A DNA stretch of 64,000 nucleotides, taken from NCBI RefSeq assembly GCF_002160135.1, contig NZ_NFJZ01000011.1:1-64000 (forward strand). The letters run 5' to 3'. Below, piece by piece: positions 15,309-24,110 of this stretch. The notes below the pieces were generated by a model. The model was not told the origin of the DNA. It saw nothing but the letters and a program-made list of their open reading frames with translations, and searched no databases. A program made the position numbers and the translations under genes. Position 1 is the first letter of the stretch; each line of letters starts with the position of its first letter. The stretch is from Lachnoclostridium sp. An196 (lineage in GTDB: Bacteria > Bacillota > Clostridia > Lachnospirales > Lachnospiraceae).

Positions 15309-15821
15309 TTATTCGATACCGAATTCTTTCGGATATTGAACGATCCCCGAGACATCGGGCGCATTTTTATCCAGTTTGCATGCCATAAAATTTTCATCGG
15401 GCACGTCGAAAGGAGAGAGTATCCCGTAGTTTTTCGCAGTAACATACCCTGTTTTCGGATAATATGCCTCGCTTCCCAGGACGATGGAATATCCGTAGCC
15501 CAGTTTCCCTGCCCGTTTGTGGCCCTCGCGTATCAGGGCGGAGCCGATTCCCTGTCTCTGATACTCCGGCAAAACGGACAGCGGAGCCAGCGCCAGCTGG
15601 ACGCTTGCCCCTATCTGAACTTTGGTAAACATGATATGGCCTGCGATCCTGCCGTCTATTTCCGCGACCAGAGACAATTCCGGAATATAAGCGTCGCTCT
15701 GCCTTAACGCGTTCACCAGATCCTGTTCATTGCCGTCGGAATGGTCCGCGCTTTCAAACGCGGCCTTTACTACCGCATATATGTCATGATAGTCTCTTTT
15801 CTCTTCTTGTCTGATCATCAT
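15309..15821 (-). CDS. GNAT-family N-acetyltransferase
   Basis: The start is ATG 15821 because AGGAGG is 7 bp upstream. The 170-aa product has the acetyl-CoA-binding pattern LSVLPEYQRQGIGSALI (QxxGxGxA-like), then IVLGSEAYYPKTGY and a conserved C-terminal FMACKLD. This fits the YhbS-like GNAT group that acetylates small molecules or proteins. It is transcribed alone, convergent with slipin. The 138 bp between it and slipin show no feature. The substrate is unknown. Confidence 0.85.
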   Translation of the reverse strand: MMIRQEEKRDYHDIYAVVKAAFESADHSDGNEQDLVNALRQSDAYIPELSLVAEIDGRIAGHIMFTKVQIGASVQLALAPLSVLPEYQRQGIGSALIREGHKRAGKLGYGYSIVLGSEAYYPKTGYVTAKNYGILSPFDVPDENFMACKLDKNAPDVSGIVQYPKEFGIE

Positions 15822-15952
15822 ACCAAATACCTCCTGAAACTGATCCCGTATAATCACGGCAGCATAACCTTGCGGGAATAATACTTTGACATATCATTAT
15901 CCATATAGTACAATTTATGCAAATTGTCAAGTACTTGAAAAGGTGTTATATC

Positions 15953-17812
15953 ATGAGAAATCTGGCTTTAAGCGATGAAATTTTATTAACGGTAGACAAA
16001 CCTGCCCGCTATATCGGCGGCGAAGTAAATGCGGTCATGAAAGACCCGAAAACGGTCGATGTACGCTTCGCGATGTGCTTCCCCGATGTTTATGAGATCG
16101 GCATGTCCCATCTGGGAATTCAGATTTTATACGATATGTTCAACCGCCGGGACGATATCTGGTGTGAACGCGTTTATTCCCCCTGGGTAGACCTGGACAA
16201 GATCATGCGGGAGCGGAAGATCCCTCTGTTCGCCCTGGAATCCCAGGATCCGGTGAAGGATTTTGATTTCCTGGGCATCACGATCCAGTACGAGATGTGC
16301 TATACCAACATTCTTCAGATCCTGGATCTGGCGCAGATCCCGCTGATGGCGTCGGAACGTACCAAAGAACATCCGTTTGTGATCGGCGGCGGTCCCTGTA
16401 CCTACAATCCGGAACCGCTGGCGGACTTCTTCGATCTGTTCTATATCGGAGAAGGAGAGACCCACTATTTTGAACTGATGGATCTGTATAAGAGATGGAA
16501 GGCCTCCGGAGCGCCCCGGGAAGATTTCCTGAAGATGGCGGCGTCCGTTCCCGGAATCTATGTGCCTTCTCTGTATACGGTTTCTTACCATGAAGACGGA
16601 ACTGTCGAAGCGATGATGCCGGTCTGTCCGGAAGCGCCGGCAAAGGTGCAGAAACAGGTCGTCACAGATGTGACCAATACGTATTATCCGGAGAAACCGG
16701 TGGTTCCGTTTATCAAGGCCACTCAGGACCGGGTGGTTCTGGAGATCCAGCGGGGATGTATCCGCGGATGCCGGTTCTGCCAGGCGGGCATGGTATACCG
16801 GCCTACCAGAGAACGGGATTTGGATATGCTGAAAAAGTCGGCGTACGCCATGCTGAAAAATACCGGACATGAGGAGATCTCTCTCAGTTCTCTCAGCTCC
16901 AGCGACTATTCCAGGCTGGGAGAACTGGTGAATTTTCTGATCGATGAATTCGGCTCCAAGGGCATCAATATCTCCCTGCCGTCCCTCAGGATTGACGCCT
17001 TCTCCCTGGATGTGATGAGCAAAGTACAGGATGTGCGCAAAAGCAGCCTGACTTTCGCTCCGGAAGCCGGTACCCAGAGGCTGCGCGACGTGATCAATAA
17101 GGGCCTGACAGAAGAGATGATCCTCACTGGCGCGGGACAGGCCTTTGAAGGCGGATGGAACCGTGTGAAGCTTTACTTTATGTTGGGGCTTCCCACAGAG
17201 ACAGAAGAAGATATGAAAGGGATCGCTCATCTGGCGGAGAAGATCGCAGAGCGATATTATGAGATTCCAAAAGATCAGAGAAACGGCAAATGTCAGATCG
17301 TTGTCAGCACCTCTTTCTTTGTGCCAAAGCCGTTCACACCGTTCCAGTGGGCGCAGATGTGCACCAAAGAAGAATTTCTGCACCGTGCCTATGTGGTCAA
17401 TCATGAGATTAAAGATCAGCTGAACCGCAAAAGCATCAAATATAACTGGCATGAGGCGGATGTTACAGTACTGGAGGGTATCCTCGCCAGAGGAGACCGG
17501 AAAGTGGCCAGCGTTATTCTGCGCGCCTATGAGAAAGGCTGCCTGTTTGATTCCTGGAGCGAATATTTCCATAATGATCTCTGGCTGCAGGCGTTCGAGG
17601 AATGCGGCGTGGACATGGATTTTTATACCGTACGTCCCCGCGCCATGGAGGAAGTATTCCCCTGGGACTTCATCGATATCGGCGTCAGCCGCCGGTTCCT
17701 GGAAAGAGAGTGGAAGCGGGCTCAGAAAGGAACGGTGACGGAAAACTGCCGTCAGTCCTGTTCCGGCTGCGGCGCCGCTGTCTACGGAGGAGGTGTCTGC
17801 TTTGAACGTTAG
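15953..17812 (+). CDS. B12-binding radical SAM protein (TIGR03960-like)
   Basis: The start is ATG 15953 with AAAAGGTG upstream. The 619-aa product has an N-terminal cobalamin-binding-like Rossmann region (about residues 30-190, FAMCFPDVYEIGMSHLG) and a radical SAM barrel with the 4Fe-4S cluster motif in QRGCIRGCRFCQAG. A Cys-rich tail (CRQSCSGCGA) ends the protein. The next gene overlaps by 11 bp and encodes the usual partner (TIGR03936/DUF2344), and RNase E/G follows. This conserved trio suggests a role in RNA modification, but the substrate is not known to me. Confidence 0.85.
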   Translation: MRNLALSDEILLTVDKPARYIGGEVNAVMKDPKTVDVRFAMCFPDVYEIGMSHLGIQILYDMFNRRDDIWCERVYSPWVDLDKIMRERKIPLFALESQDPVKDFDFLGITIQYEMCYTNILQILDLAQIPLMASERTKEHPFVIGGGPCTYNPEPLADFFDLFYIGEGETHYFELMDLYKRWKASGAPREDFLKMAASVPGIYVPSLYTVSYHEDGTVEAMMPVCPEAPAKVQKQVVTDVTNTYYPEKPVVPFIKATQDRVVLEIQRGCIRGCRFCQAGMVYRPTRERDLDMLKKSAYAMLKNTGHEEISLSSLSSSDYSRLGELVNFLIDEFGSKGINISLPSLRIDAFSLDVMSKVQDVRKSSLTFAPEAGTQRLRDVINKGLTEEMILTGAGQAFEGGWNRVKLYFMLGLPTETEEDMKGIAHLAEKIAERYYEIPKDQRNGKCQIVVSTSFFVPKPFTPFQWAQMCTKEEFLHRAYVVNHEIKDQLNRKSIKYNWHEADVTVLEGILARGDRKVASVILRAYEKGCLFDSWSEYFHNDLWLQAFEECGVDMDFYTVRPRAMEEVFPWDFIDIGVSRRFLEREWKRAQKGTVTENCRQSCSGCGAAVYGGGVCFER

Positions 17813-18512
17813 AGTGAAATTTCGAAAATACGGGAATCTTAAATTTATCGGACATCTGGATGTCATGCGTTACTTTCAGAAGGCCATGCGCCGGGCAGAG
17901 ATTCCTGTCTGTTATTCCGAAGGGTTCAGTCCCCATATGATCATGTCCTTCGCGTCTCCTCTGGGCGTAGGACTTACCAGCAACGGCGAATATATGGACG
18001 TACGTGTGGAAGAATCTCCTTCCTCCGCAGAGGCTGTATCCCGTCTGAACGCGGTGATGGTCGAGGGAATCGAGGTGCTGAGCTGGCGCGCGCTTCCGGA
18101 CAAGGCAGGAAATGCCATGGCCAGTGTGGCCGCCGCAGACTACGATGTGCGTTTTCGGGAAGGATACGCTCCGGAAGACGGATGGCAGGAACGCTTCCGG
18201 ATATTTATGGGACGTTCGTCCGTCACTGTGATAAAAGAGGGGAAAAAAGGTTCCAGAGAACTGGATATCCGTCCATGGATCTATGACTGGAATATCTGCG
18301 GCGATGTTATTTTTCTTCAGGTGTCCGCGGGAAGCGCAAGCAATCTGAAACCGGAACTTCTGATGAAAGCATTCTCTGAAAGCGAAGGGATGGAGCTGTC
18401 TCCATTTTCACTGATGATCCACCGCAGAGAACTCTATGCCGATCAGGGAACGGAAGAGAAGCGGCGCCTGATCCCGCTGGAAATGTTGGGAGAAGAGATT
18501 GGAAGGGCGTAG
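17802..18512 (+). CDS. TIGR03936/DUF2344 family protein
   Basis: A 236-aa protein of the family that accompanies the B12/radical SAM protein (in some bacteria the two are fused). Signature start VRVKFRKYGNLKFIGHLDVMR and PVCYSEGFSPHM. The best start is TTG 17802, 8 bp after GGAGGAGG; a GTG at 17793 overlaps that ribosome site. It overlaps the preceding stop and the following rng start, so the three are translationally coupled. Function is unknown; it probably helps the radical SAM partner bind substrate. Confidence 0.82.
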   Translation: MNVRVKFRKYGNLKFIGHLDVMRYFQKAMRRAEIPVCYSEGFSPHMIMSFASPLGVGLTSNGEYMDVRVEESPSSAEAVSRLNAVMVEGIEVLSWRALPDKAGNAMASVAAADYDVRFREGYAPEDGWQERFRIFMGRSSVTVIKEGKKGSRELDIRPWIYDWNICGDVIFLQVSAGSASNLKPELLMKAFSESEGMELSPFSLMIHRRELYADQGTEEKRRLIPLEMLGEEIGRA

Positions 18513-19695
18513 GATACTCACCTTCCTTCGTCCGGATGTGCTGGCAGACGCGTATTATGAAGACAATACGCTGACGGAACTGTCTTTGATTCCCCGCGGA
18601 AAGGAATCCCTGCTCGGCAATATCTACGTGGGAAGAGTGAAGAATATAGCAAAAAATATACGCGCTGCTTTTGTAGAGGTAGAAGGGGGCATGATCTGCT
18701 ATCTTCCTCTGGAGGATGTGCAGGAACCGGTCTGGGCATGCATGAAAAAGGGAGAGCAGCTGGCCGAGGGGGATCTTCTTCTGGTACAGGTTTCCAGAGA
18801 AGCTGTCAAGAGCAAGGCTCCTTCTGTCACGACGAATCTGAATCTGTCAGGAAAATATCTGGTGTTGACTGCCGGAAACCGCAGGATGGGGTATTCTTCC
18901 AGATTCAGCGCAGAGGAAAAAGAGCGGCTGAAGGCTCTGACCGGACAATGGGCAGAGGATGACGCGGGATGGATCGTCCGCACCAATGCGGCAAAAGCAT
19001 GCTCAGAGGAACTGGAGATGGAGCACCGTCGGCTTTTATCACAGTATGAGTACCTGCGTACCCGGGCAGTTCACCGTCTGGCATGCTCCTGTGTATGGAA
19101 AAGCCGCCCGCCCTATCTGGATACGATTCTCGGAAGCAGGGAAAATATCCTGCAGGAAATACTCACGGATGACACAGATCTCTATGCGCAGATCCGGCAG
19201 TTTATGGAAGAGGAAATGCCGGAAGATCTGGAAAAGCTCCGGCTGTACGAAGACCGGATGCTTCCTCTGAAAGCCATGTATCGTCTGGAAAAAGGTCTGG
19301 AGGAAGCATTGAAGGAAAAAGTCTGGCTGAAATCCGGGGCCTATCTGGTTATCGAGCCCACAGAAGCGCTCACCGTGATCGACGTAAATACGGGGAAGTT
19401 CACCGGGGGTAAACAAAAAGAAGATACGATCCGGAAGATTAACCGGGAAGCGGCTCTGGAAATCGCCAGGCAGTTGCGCCTCCGGAATCTGTCCGGCATC
19501 ATCCTGGTGGATTTTATCGATATGGCCCTGCCGGAAGACAGGCAGGAATTGCTGGAAGAGATGCGGCGTCTGCTGCGCAGGGATCCTCAGAAAGCTGCCG
19601 CCGTGGACCTGACTGCATTAGGCCTTATGGAACTGACCCGTAAAAAGAAGAGAAAAACACTGAAAGAACAGGCAAAGGAGTGCGGAATCCTATGA
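18499..19695 (+). CDS. rng: Ribonuclease E/G
   Basis: A 398-aa endoribonuclease of the RNase E/G family, used for rRNA and mRNA processing. The S1-like region is near residues 35-110 (GNIYVGRVKNIAKNIRAAFVEV). The catalytic metal site is VIDVNTGKFTG and the second aspartate is in VDFIDM. The C-terminal end shows no Zn-link CPxCxG, so this is a short form. The start is TTG 18499 with GGGAG upstream, overlapping the previous gene by 14 bp. The stop overlaps the prp start in ATGA. Confidence 0.88.
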   Translation: MEGRRILTFLRPDVLADAYYEDNTLTELSLIPRGKESLLGNIYVGRVKNIAKNIRAAFVEVEGGMICYLPLEDVQEPVWACMKKGEQLAEGDLLLVQVSREAVKSKAPSVTTNLNLSGKYLVLTAGNRRMGYSSRFSAEEKERLKALTGQWAEDDAGWIVRTNAAKACSEELEMEHRRLLSQYEYLRTRAVHRLACSCVWKSRPPYLDTILGSRENILQEILTDDTDLYAQIRQFMEEEMPEDLEKLRLYEDRMLPLKAMYRLEKGLEEALKEKVWLKSGAYLVIEPTEALTVIDVNTGKFTGGKQKEDTIRKINREAALEIARQLRLRNLSGIILVDFIDMALPEDRQELLEEMRRLLRRDPQKAAAVDLTALGLMELTRKKKRKTLKEQAKECGIL

Positions 19696-20015
19696 TACAG
19701 GTAAACGTGGAAAAGAAGCAGGGAAATTATCGGAAATTCAGCATTGACGGTCATGCGGAATATGCGGAGGCAGGACAGGATATTGTCTGCGCGGCAGTAT
19801 CCGCTCTGGTGATCAATACGATCAACTCCATTGAGGAATTTACAGAGGATGCTTTTACCTGCGACTGCAAAGACGGTATGATCCAGAACTGGGAATTCAC
19901 ATCCGGCGTGTCGGACAAGGCGGCTCTTTTGATGGACGCGCTGGTGCTGGGACTTGAAAATATTGAAAAGTCTTACGGGACAGAATATCTGACGGTGGAA
20001 GTGAATGAGGAGTAA
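19692..20015 (+). CDS. prp: Ribosomal-processing cysteine protease Prp
   Basis: A 107-aa protease that removes the N-terminal extension of ribosomal protein L27. The catalytic His is in the FSIDGHAEYAEAGQD block and the catalytic Cys in DIVCAAVSAL. The start is ATG 19692, overlapping the RNase E/G stop. The L27 encoded 480 bp downstream carries the matching cleavage motif, so enzyme and substrate genes lie together. Confidence 0.92.
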   Translation: MIQVNVEKKQGNYRKFSIDGHAEYAEAGQDIVCAAVSALVINTINSIEEFTEDAFTCDCKDGMIQNWEFTSGVSDKAALLMDALVLGLENIEKSYGTEYLTVEVNEE

Positions 20016-20031
20016 AAATGGAAAAATCCGC

Positions 20032-20141
20032 TTGACAGCCTGCCTATATCCTGTTAATATATAACAGATGCCGCATGGCGGGGCTGAAAGTCTGCGTTTT
20101 TGCAGCGCCAAAGCCAGCGAGTAAATTACAGGAGGTGCCAT
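20032..20141 (+). promoter_or_regulatory. rplU promoter and candidate L21 leader
   Basis: TTGACA (20032-20037) and TAATAT (20055-20060) are 17 bp apart. The ~75-nt leader that follows can form small stems (GCCGCATGGC; CTGCGTTTTTGCAG) before AGGAGGTG, consistent with an L21-type autoregulatory leader. A match to that Rfam family was not tested. Confidence 0.55.
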
Positions 20142-20450
20142 ATGTACGCGATTATTGCAACAGGTGGTAAACAGTATAAAGTATCTGAGGGCGATGTGGT
20201 CCGCGTTGAGAAACTGGGCGCAGAAGCTGGTTCCAGCTATGTGTTTGATCAGGTTCTGGCGGTTTGCGACGACACCCTGACCGTAGGTACTCCGGTAGTA
20301 GAAGGCGCTACCGTAGAAGCATCTGTAATCGGCGACGGAAAAGCAAAAAAAGTCGTTGTTTACAAGTACAAGAGAAAAACTGGATATCATAAGAAAAACG
20401 GTCACAGACAGCAGTACACCGCTGTTAAGATTGAAAAAATCAACAAATAA
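20142..20450 (+). CDS. rplU: 50S ribosomal protein L21
   Basis: A 102-aa ribosomal protein, 23S rRNA-binding. It begins [18 protein letters not shown] and ends with the basic signature [15 protein letters not shown]. Start is ATG 20142 after AGGAGGTG. It heads the L21-L27 pair and has its own promoter, separate from the upstream prp operon. Confidence 0.97.
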   Translation: MYAIIATGGKQYKVSEGDVVRVEKLGAEAGSSYVFDQVLAVCDDTLTVGTPVVEGATVEASVIGDGKAKKVVVYKYKRKTGYHKKNGHRQQYTAVKIEKINK

Positions 20451-20494
20451 CTTATTGATATTTCCATATTGTGATCACAGGGAGGTGTAGACCT

Positions 20495-20788
20495 ATGTTT
20501 AATATGAACCTTCAGATGTTCGCACACAAGAAAGGAGTCGGTTCTACCAAGAACGGCAGAGATTCCGAGTCCAAGAGACTGGGTGCGAAAAGAGCTGACG
20601 GACAGTTTGTGAAAGCCGGCAATATCCTTTACAGACAGCGCGGAACCAAGATTCATCCGGGCGTGAATGTGGGACGCGGCGGAGACGACACACTGTTTGC
20701 GATGGTTGACGGAGTAGTTCGTTTCGAGAGAAAGGGCAGAGACAAAAAACGGGTTTCTGTTGTTCCGGTTGCAGCTGCAGCAGAATAA
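20495..20788 (+). CDS. rpmA: 50S ribosomal protein L27 with cleavable N-terminal extension
   Basis: The start is ATG 20495 behind GGGAGGTG, giving 97 aa. The N-terminus MFNMNLQMF precedes [15 protein letters not shown]. In Firmicutes this extension is cut after Phe by Prp, so that the L27 tail can reach the peptidyl-transferase centre. prp is encoded just upstream. A perfect terminator follows 12 bp after the stop. Confidence 0.97.
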   Translation: MFNMNLQMFAHKKGVGSTKNGRDSESKRLGAKRADGQFVKAGNILYRQRGTKIHPGVNVGRGGDDTLFAMVDGVVRFERKGRDKKRVSVVPVAAAAE

Positions 20789-20800
20789 TCCGCAATGGCA

Positions 20801-20834
20801 AAGGCTTCAAATCGAAGGATTTGAAGCCTTTTTT
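20801..20834 (+). terminator. Rho-independent terminator after rpmA
   Basis: 13-bp arms AAGGCTTCAAATC (20801-20813) and complement (20818-20830) with a 4-nt loop, followed by T6. Confidence 0.93.
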
Positions 20835-20844
20835 ATCATATTGC

Positions 20845-20873
20845 TTGCGCGGCCGGGAAACACCCGATATAAT
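20845..20873 (+). promoter_or_regulatory. obgE promoter
   Basis: TTGCGC (20845-20850), 17-bp spacer, TATAAT (20868-20873). It lies between the rpmA terminator and obgE. Confidence 0.65.
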
Positions 20874-20896
20874 AAACAGGAGACAGGAGGCAAAAT

Positions 20897-22186
20897 ATGT
20901 TTGCAGACAGAGCGAAGATCATCATTCGTTCAGGAAAAGGCGGCGATGGCCACGTAAGCTTCCGCAGAGAGCTGTTTGTCCCGGACGGCGGTCCGGACGG
21001 AGGCGACGGCGGAAGAGGCGGCGACGTCATCTTTGAAGTGGACGAAGGTTTGAATACACTGACAGATTACCGCCACCGGCGCAAATACAAAGCGCAGGAC
21101 GGTGAAGAGGGCGGCAAGAGGAACTGCCATGGAAAGAGCGGGCAGGACATTGTCCTGAAAGTGCCGGAAGGCACGGTCATCAAGGACGCGGCCAGCGGCA
21201 AGGTGATCGCCGATATGTCCGGGGAGAACCGCCGTCAGGTAGTGCTGAAAGGCGGGAAAGGCGGCATCGGCAACCAGCATTTCGCCACGGCGACCATGCA
21301 GGTGCCCAAGTATGCCAAGCCGGGACAGCCTGCCCAGGAACTGGAAGTTCTGTTGGAACTGAAAGTGATCGCGGATGTTGGGCTGGTGGGATTTCCCAAC
21401 GTAGGAAAATCCACTCTGCTTTCCAGAGTTACGAACGCGCAGCCCAAGATCGCCAACTATCATTTCACGACGCTGAGTCCCAACCTTGGCGTGGTGGATC
21501 TGGACGGCGACGGTTTCGTCATCGCCGATATCCCGGGCCTGATCGAAGGCGCTTCGGAAGGCGTAGGGCTGGGGCTGGATTTTCTCCGTCATATTGAGCG
21601 GACAAAGGTCATCATCCATATGGTGGATGCCGCTTCCGTGGAAGGAAGAGATCCGATTGCCGATATTTATGCGATCAACAAAGAGCTGGAAGCCTACAAT
21701 CCGGAGATTGCGGCCAGACCTCAGGTGATCGCGGCCAACAAGATCGACGCCATCTGGGATATCGAAAACGATCCGATAGAACGGATCCGCCTGGAATTTG
21801 AACCCAAAGGGATCCGCGTATTTCCGATCTCAGCGGTCAGCGGCCAGGGTCTGAAAGAACTTTTATACCATGTAAAAGGACTGCTCGATACCATGGATGA
21901 CAAAACTGTCGTCTTTGAACAGGAATTTTTCCCGGAGGATATGCTGATACGGGAGAATCTTCCTTATACAGTGGAGAAATCCACAGAAGAAGAGAACACT
22001 TATATTGTGGAAGGCCCCCGCATAGAGAAAATGCTGGGCTACACGAACCTGGATTCAGAGAAAGGCTTCGCTTTCTTCCAGAAATTCCTGAAAGATACAG
22101 GCATACTGGATGATTTGGAGAAAGCAGGGATCCAGGAAGGAGATACTGTCCGCATGTACGGACTCAGTTTCGAATATTTCCGCTAG
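20897..22186 (+). CDS. obgE: GTPase Obg (ribosome assembly)
   Basis: A 429-aa GTPase that binds the 50S subunit and couples ribosome assembly to growth state. The glycine-rich Obg fold is at about residues 1-158 (KGGDGHVSFRRE, GGDGGRGGDV). The G domain shows G1 GFPNVGKST, G3 DIPGL and G4 NKID, and an OCT domain occupies about 350-429. GGAGGC ribosome site. It heads the obgE-yhbY-nadD/yqeK-rsfS operon. Confidence 0.97.
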   Translation: MFADRAKIIIRSGKGGDGHVSFRRELFVPDGGPDGGDGGRGGDVIFEVDEGLNTLTDYRHRRKYKAQDGEEGGKRNCHGKSGQDIVLKVPEGTVIKDAASGKVIADMSGENRRQVVLKGGKGGIGNQHFATATMQVPKYAKPGQPAQELEVLLELKVIADVGLVGFPNVGKSTLLSRVTNAQPKIANYHFTTLSPNLGVVDLDGDGFVIADIPGLIEGASEGVGLGLDFLRHIERTKVIIHMVDAASVEGRDPIADIYAINKELEAYNPEIAARPQVIAANKIDAIWDIENDPIERIRLEFEPKGIRVFPISAVSGQGLKELLYHVKGLLDTMDDKTVVFEQEFFPEDMLIRENLPYTVEKSTEEENTYIVEGPRIEKMLGYTNLDSEKGFAFFQKFLKDTGILDDLEKAGIQEGDTVRMYGLSFEYFR

Positions 22187-22204
22187 AGATATCAGGAGGA
22201 CAGG

Positions 22205-22501
22205 ATGACAAGCAAACAGAGAGCATATCTAAAAGGATTGGCGATGACCATGGATCCGATTTTTCAGATCGGGAAGAACAGCCTGACGCCGGAATTTACG
22301 AAGGCAGTGCAGGAGGCCTTGGAAGCGAGGGAACTGATCAAGATCAGCGTGCTGCAGAACTGCCTGGATGATCCAAAAGAGCTGGCAGGCATGATTGCGG
22401 AGCGTACGCGCGCTCAGGTCGTGCAGGTGATCGGTAAAAAGATCGTTTTGTATAAAGAAGGAAAAGATGACAAGAAGAAAATAATTCTGCCGAAAGCATG
22501 A
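22205..22501 (+). CDS. yhbY: YhbY-family RNA-binding (CRM domain) protein
   Basis: A 98-aa single CRM-domain protein that associates with pre-50S particles. It begins MTSKQRAYLKGLAMTMDPIFQIGK and has the GxxG-like loop IGKNS and the tail VQVIGKKIVLYKEG. It sits 18 bp after obgE, and its TGA overlaps the ATG of the next gene. Confidence 0.9.
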   Translation: MTSKQRAYLKGLAMTMDPIFQIGKNSLTPEFTKAVQEALEARELIKISVLQNCLDDPKELAGMIAERTRAQVVQVIGKKIVLYKEGKDDKKKIILPKA

Positions 22502-23721
22502 ATCATTGTATGGATAATAAAAGAAAAAGGATCGGCATCATGGGAGGAACCTTTGACCCGATCCACAATGCCCATTTAAGTCTTGCCGAACAGGCGTACC
22601 GGCAGTTTTCTCTAGATGCGGTCTGGATGCTTCCCAATGGAAATCCACCGCATAAAAGCGAGATCCGTCAGGAAGATGTTCGTCATCGGATTCGGATGAT
22701 TCAGCTGGCGATCGAAGATACGCCGTATCTGAAATTTTGTAATCTGGAAACGTCCAGAAAAGAATACCACTATACTTTTGAAACGCTTCAGCATTTAAAA
22801 AGCGCTTATCCCAATATGCTGTTTTATTTTATCATGGGCGCGGATTCTCTGTTTGAATTCGATGCGTGGAGGGAACCGGAGCTGATCAGCCGGGACTGCG
22901 TGATCCTGGCCGCCGTAAGGGACCATCGGCACCGGGCGCAGATGAAAGAAAAGGTGGAGGAATTAGAGAACCGTTATGGCGCGGATATCAGGCTCCTGGA
23001 TACTCCGAATATGGATATCGCGTCCAGTGAGATTCGAAGAAGGATTGCCTGCGGAGAAGACATCTCCGGTATGGTCCCGCTGAAAGTGGCGGATTATATT
23101 AAAAAAAATGGTTTGTATACAGGAGGAAGAGGGAGGATGCGCAGATCGGATGCACTTAGTATCAGAGACCTGAAAAAGGAACTGGAAAAAGAGATGGATG
23201 AAAGCCGCTTCGAGCACACTACCGGGGTAATGTATATGTGCGCCGCGCTGGCCATGCGGTATGGCTGTGATTTGGAAAAAGCCATGCTGGCCGGCCTTAT
23301 GCATGACTGTGCAAAATGCATGCCTAATGCAAAAAAACTGAAGACGGCAGAAAAAAATCATCTGGAAATCACTGATCTGGAACGCAGAAACCCTTTTATG
23401 CTTCATGCAAAGCTGGGCGCTTTCCTGGCACGTAAAAAATATGACATCGAAGATCAAGAAGTATTGGACGCCATCCGCTGGCATACGACAGGAAGACCTG
23501 GGATGACGCTTCTGGAAAAGATCGTTTATATTGCGGATTATATTGAGCCGAAACGGGATAAGGCGCCGAATCTGCCGCAGATCCGCCAGCTGGCTTTCGA
23601 AGATCTGAATATGGCTCTGCTCCGTATTCTGGAAGATACAGTAGAGTATCTGGATCAGGGGGATGACGAAACCGACGATATTACAAGACAAACCTACGAA
23701 TATTATAAAAATCATATATAA
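22498..23721 (+). CDS. nadD-yqeK: Fused nicotinate-nucleotide adenylyltransferase and YqeK HD hydrolase
   Basis: One 407-aa polypeptide. Residues ~12-205 are NadD (NaMN adenylyltransferase of NAD synthesis): GGTFDPIHNAHL nucleotide-binding motif and the SSEIRRRI motif. Residues ~220-405 are a YqeK-type HD-domain symmetrical Ap4A hydrolase: conserved HDCAKCMP, a metal-binding His at RFEHTTGVM, and RWHTTG. In most Firmicutes these are adjacent separate genes. The start at ATG 22498 overlaps the yhbY stop; ATG 22510 is an alternative. No frameshift is involved: the linker GGRGRMRRSD is continuous. Confidence 0.92.
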   Translation: MNHCMDNKRKRIGIMGGTFDPIHNAHLSLAEQAYRQFSLDAVWMLPNGNPPHKSEIRQEDVRHRIRMIQLAIEDTPYLKFCNLETSRKEYHYTFETLQHLKSAYPNMLFYFIMGADSLFEFDAWREPELISRDCVILAAVRDHRHRAQMKEKVEELENRYGADIRLLDTPNMDIASSEIRRRIACGEDISGMVPLKVADYIKKNGLYTGGRGRMRRSDALSIRDLKKELEKEMDESRFEHTTGVMYMCAALAMRYGCDLEKAMLAGLMHDCAKCMPNAKKLKTAEKNHLEITDLERRNPFMLHAKLGAFLARKKYDIEDQEVLDAIRWHTTGRPGMTLLEKIVYIADYIEPKRDKAPNLPQIRQLAFEDLNMALLRILEDTVEYLDQGDDETDDITRQTYEYYKNHI

Positions 23722-23741
23722 TCAAATCAGGAGGGAACTAT

Positions 23742-24104
23742 ATGGTACCGAAGCATTCAAAAGAAACAGCAAAACTGGCTGTCCATGCACTGGAGGAGAA
23801 AAAAGCAAAGGATATCAGGATCATCGATATTTCGGATGTGACGGTCCTGGCTGACTACTTTATTATCGCGTCCGGAAACAACCGGAACCAGGTACAGGCA
23901 ATGGCGGATGAAGTGGAAGAAGCTCTGTACAAAGCCGGCATGGAACCCAAACAGGTAGAAGGATACCAGACTGCAAACTGGATTCTTCTGGATTATCAGG
24001 ATATTATTATTCATATTTTTGATGAAGAGAACCGTTTGTTTTACGATCTGGAGCGTATCTGGAGAGACGGTCATGAGACCACGAAAGAAGAACTGGAGGC
24101 ATAA
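23742..24104 (+). CDS. rsfS: Ribosome silencing factor RsfS
   Basis: A 120-aa protein that binds L14 and prevents subunit joining in starvation. Conserved pattern DVTVLADYFIIASGNNRNQVQA, WILLDYQDIIIHIF and the C-terminal FYDLERIWRD. It follows nadD-yqeK by 20 bp with AGGAGG, as in most Firmicutes. Confidence 0.95.
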   Translation: MVPKHSKETAKLAVHALEEKKAKDIRIIDISDVTVLADYFIIASGNNRNQVQAMADEVEEALYKAGMEPKQVEGYQTANWILLDYQDIIIHIFDEENRLFYDLERIWRDGHETTKEELEA

Positions 24105-24110
24105 AAAGCC

